Made by a program: the position numbers and the translations under genes | The notes under the pieces: generated by a model | The model's input: the letters and a program-made list of their open reading frames with translations, nothing else | Databases searched by the model: none | What the model was told of the DNA's origin: nothing | NCBI GenBank assembly: GCA_937897315.1 | Contig: CALCNS010000299.1 | Span: forward strand, 1-7,725 | Reading direction: 5' to 3' | Length of the DNA stretch: 7,725 bases | From: an uncultured Bacillota bacterium | GTDB lineage: Bacteria > Bacillota > JAAYKD01 | In this document: positions 6,245 to 7,725 of the stretch, piece after piece | Numbering within the stretch: position 1 is the stretch's first letter | Layout: each line of letters begins with the position of its first letter

Positions 6245-7725
6245 ATGAAAGAAAGCTATGTTGATTTAATCAATATACGTCGTCAGGTGTTCGCGAAAAT
6301 TGCGAAAATGGCCTACGAGGGCACTGACTTGAGTGCTTTAGAACGAGCTTCCTTTGAAATTCTTCCCGGAGAGGTGGCTCGTTATCGCGACAGTATTTTC
6401 CGAGAACGAGCCATTGTGGTAGAACGATTACGTTTGACCATGGGTTTAGAGGTGCGTCGACCCTCAGAGTATCATATGGTATCCGATGGCATTTCTGATG
6501 TCGATGTCAATGAGGCACGGCTTTTTGAACCTCTAGTCAATGTGATTACGCATGCTTGTGAAGCATGCCCCACCAAAGCCTATGTGGTGACCGATAATTG
6601 CCGCAAATGTTTGGCTCATCCTTGTTCCAATGTATGTCCTGTCAATGCCATAACGATTGGCAAATCTAGGGCAATCATCGATCAGGAAAAGTGTATTAAG
6701 TGTGGGCGTTGTAAAGATGCTTGTCCATATAGTGCCATAGTGAAATACGAAAGGCCATGTGCCGAAGCATGTGGCGTGAATGCCATTGGTAGCGACGAAT
6801 TGGGACGTGCCAAGATTGATCACAATAAATGTGTTTCGTGCGGTCGCTGCATTGTGTATTGCCCCTACGGAGCCATCTCCGATAAATCGCAGATCTACCA
6901 GCTGATCAAAGCGTTGAAGAGCCCACAGCGGGTTTATGCCATGGTCGCTCCCTCGTTTTTAGGTCAGTTTGGTCCTTTGGCCACGCCTGAGCAAATCTTC
7001 GAAGGTATTCGGCAATTGGGGTTTACCGATGTGATTGAAGTGAGTTTGGGTGCCGATTTAACGACTCTGCACGAAGCCAAAGAGTATTTAGAACGCGTAC
7101 CTAAAGAGATTCCATTTATGGGCACCAGTTGTTGCAATTCTTGGGCAATTATGGTAGAGAAGATGTTTCCAGCTCAATATGACTATATTTCCGACTCGGC
7201 ATCCCCCATGGTCTATACCGCCAAATATATAAAAGAGAAAGACCCCCAAGCGAAAATCGCTTTTATTGGTCCCTGCATTTCGAAGAAGTTGGAAGCTCTC
7301 CGCGAAGATGTAAAGGACTTTGTGCACTTTGTCCTAACATTTGAGGAGCTCATGGGAATGTTTGTTGCAAAAGATGTTGAACTCAGTGAAATTGAAGTAG
7401 AGAAAAGCATTCAAGATGCATCGGCATTGGGTCGCGGTTATGCCATAGCCGGTGGTGTAGCCGAGGCCGTGAAAAAAACAGCGCAGATGCTCGATCCGAC
7501 CCGTGAAATCACGGTGGAAGGAGCCTCTACGCTGCACGAATGCGTGAAGTTGATGATGTTGGCGAAAGCAGGGAAGAAGAACGGGTATTTACTGGAAGGT
7601 ATGGCTTGCCCGGGTGGATGTATTGCTGGTCCGGGAACATTGGCCTCCGTGACTCGTGTGCGCAAAGCGGTTGCCGACTTCAAAGCTCAAGCCCAATACA
7701 AGACCCCATACGATAACGAAAAGAT
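6245..7725 (+). CDS. [FeFe] hydrogenase, group B (B1/B3-like), 3' truncated
   Basis: The reading frame is open to the window edge, giving 493 complete codons; the family's usual length of about 500 suggests only a short tail is missing. The ATG has an AAAGGAG site seven bases upstream. The enzyme would catalyse 2H+ + 2e- to H2, reversibly. The N-terminal half holds ferredoxin-like motifs: C119-x2-C122-x4-C127-x3-C131-P, C150-x2-C153-x2-C156-x3-C160-P and C196-x2-C199-x2-C202-x3-C206-P. Extra pairs C105/C108 and C172/C176 could serve further clusters. The H-cluster domain has TSCCNSW (294-300), GPCISKK (342-348) and EGMACPGGCIAGPG (451-464). This places the H-cluster ligands at C297, C344, C455 and C459, and C296 in the proton-relay position. 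GPC instead of MPC, and GMACPGGC, point to group B rather than group A. No signal peptide is present, so it is cytoplasmic. Maturation genes hydE, hydF and hydG are not in the window. Confidence 0.92.
   Translation, partial: MKESYVDLINIRRQVFAKIAKMAYEGTDLSALERASFEILPGEVARYRDSIFRERAIVVERLRLTMGLEVRRPSEYHMVSDGISDVDVNEARLFEPLVNVITHACEACPTKAYVVTDNCRKCLAHPCSNVCPVNAITIGKSRAIIDQEKCIKCGRCKDACPYSAIVKYERPCAEACGVNAIGSDELGRAKIDHNKCVSCGRCIVYCPYGAISDKSQIYQLIKALKSPQRVYAMVAPSFLGQFGPLATPEQIFEGIRQLGFTDVIEVSLGADLTTLHEAKEYLERVPKEIPFMGTSCCNSWAIMVEKMFPAQYDYISDSASPMVYTAKYIKEKDPQAKIAFIGPCISKKLEALREDVKDFVHFVLTFEELMGMFVAKDVELSEIEVEKSIQDASALGRGYAIAGGVAEAVKKTAQMLDPTREITVEGASTLHECVKLMMLAKAGKKNGYLLEGMACPGGCIAGPGTLASVTRVRKAVADFKAQAQYKTPYDNEK

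Noticed and set aside
6533..7683. Several minus-strand open frames across the hydrogenase gene
   Set aside because: All lie antisense to a well-supported hydrogenase with conserved cysteine motifs, and none has a recognisable product.

Overview
The window looks like a metagenome-assembled contig fragment from an anaerobic, low-to-mid GC Firmicute of the Clostridia type. The basis is strong AGGAGG-type ribosome binding sites, a TTG start, an RsgI-type extracytoplasmic domain, a PgcA-type phosphohexomutase and a group B [FeFe] hydrogenase. This assignment is an inference from gene content; there is no rRNA or tRNA in the window.

Left part (1-2462): the first 26 bases match the 3' end of the Illumina TruSeq read-2 adapter, so they are artefact and the first gene has lost its true 5' end. 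That gene (28-2346, +) encodes a large, probably extracellular protein. It has two N-terminal Ig-like segments followed by 14 propeller-type repeats, most simply read as two seven-bladed beta-propellers. It is followed by a near-perfect palindrome (2350-2382) and a clear intrinsic terminator (2429-2462).

Middle part (2463-4140): a convergent minus-strand gene (2479-3081) encodes a small secreted protein with an RsgI-like extracytoplasmic region. It lacks the cytoplasmic anti-sigma domain, and no sigma-I gene lies beside it. Divergent from it is a plus-strand gene (3190-3993) for a nucleotidyltransferase-fold protein of the DUF4037 type. A 187-base gap follows. It holds a 35-base palindrome whose centre is the -35 box of a strong sigma-A-type promoter.

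Right part (4100-7725): that promoter drives an apparent operon with short gaps (33 and 24 bases). The genes are a phosphoglucomutase/phosphomannomutase (pgcA type, TTG start), a 90-residue thioredoxin-like [2Fe-2S] ferredoxin, and a group B [FeFe] hydrogenase that runs off the end of the window, probably nearly complete. The last two form a plausible electron-transfer pair: the ferredoxin-like protein could exchange electrons with the N-terminal iron-sulfur domain of the hydrogenase. The link to the sugar-phosphate mutase is only transcriptional as far as the sequence shows.
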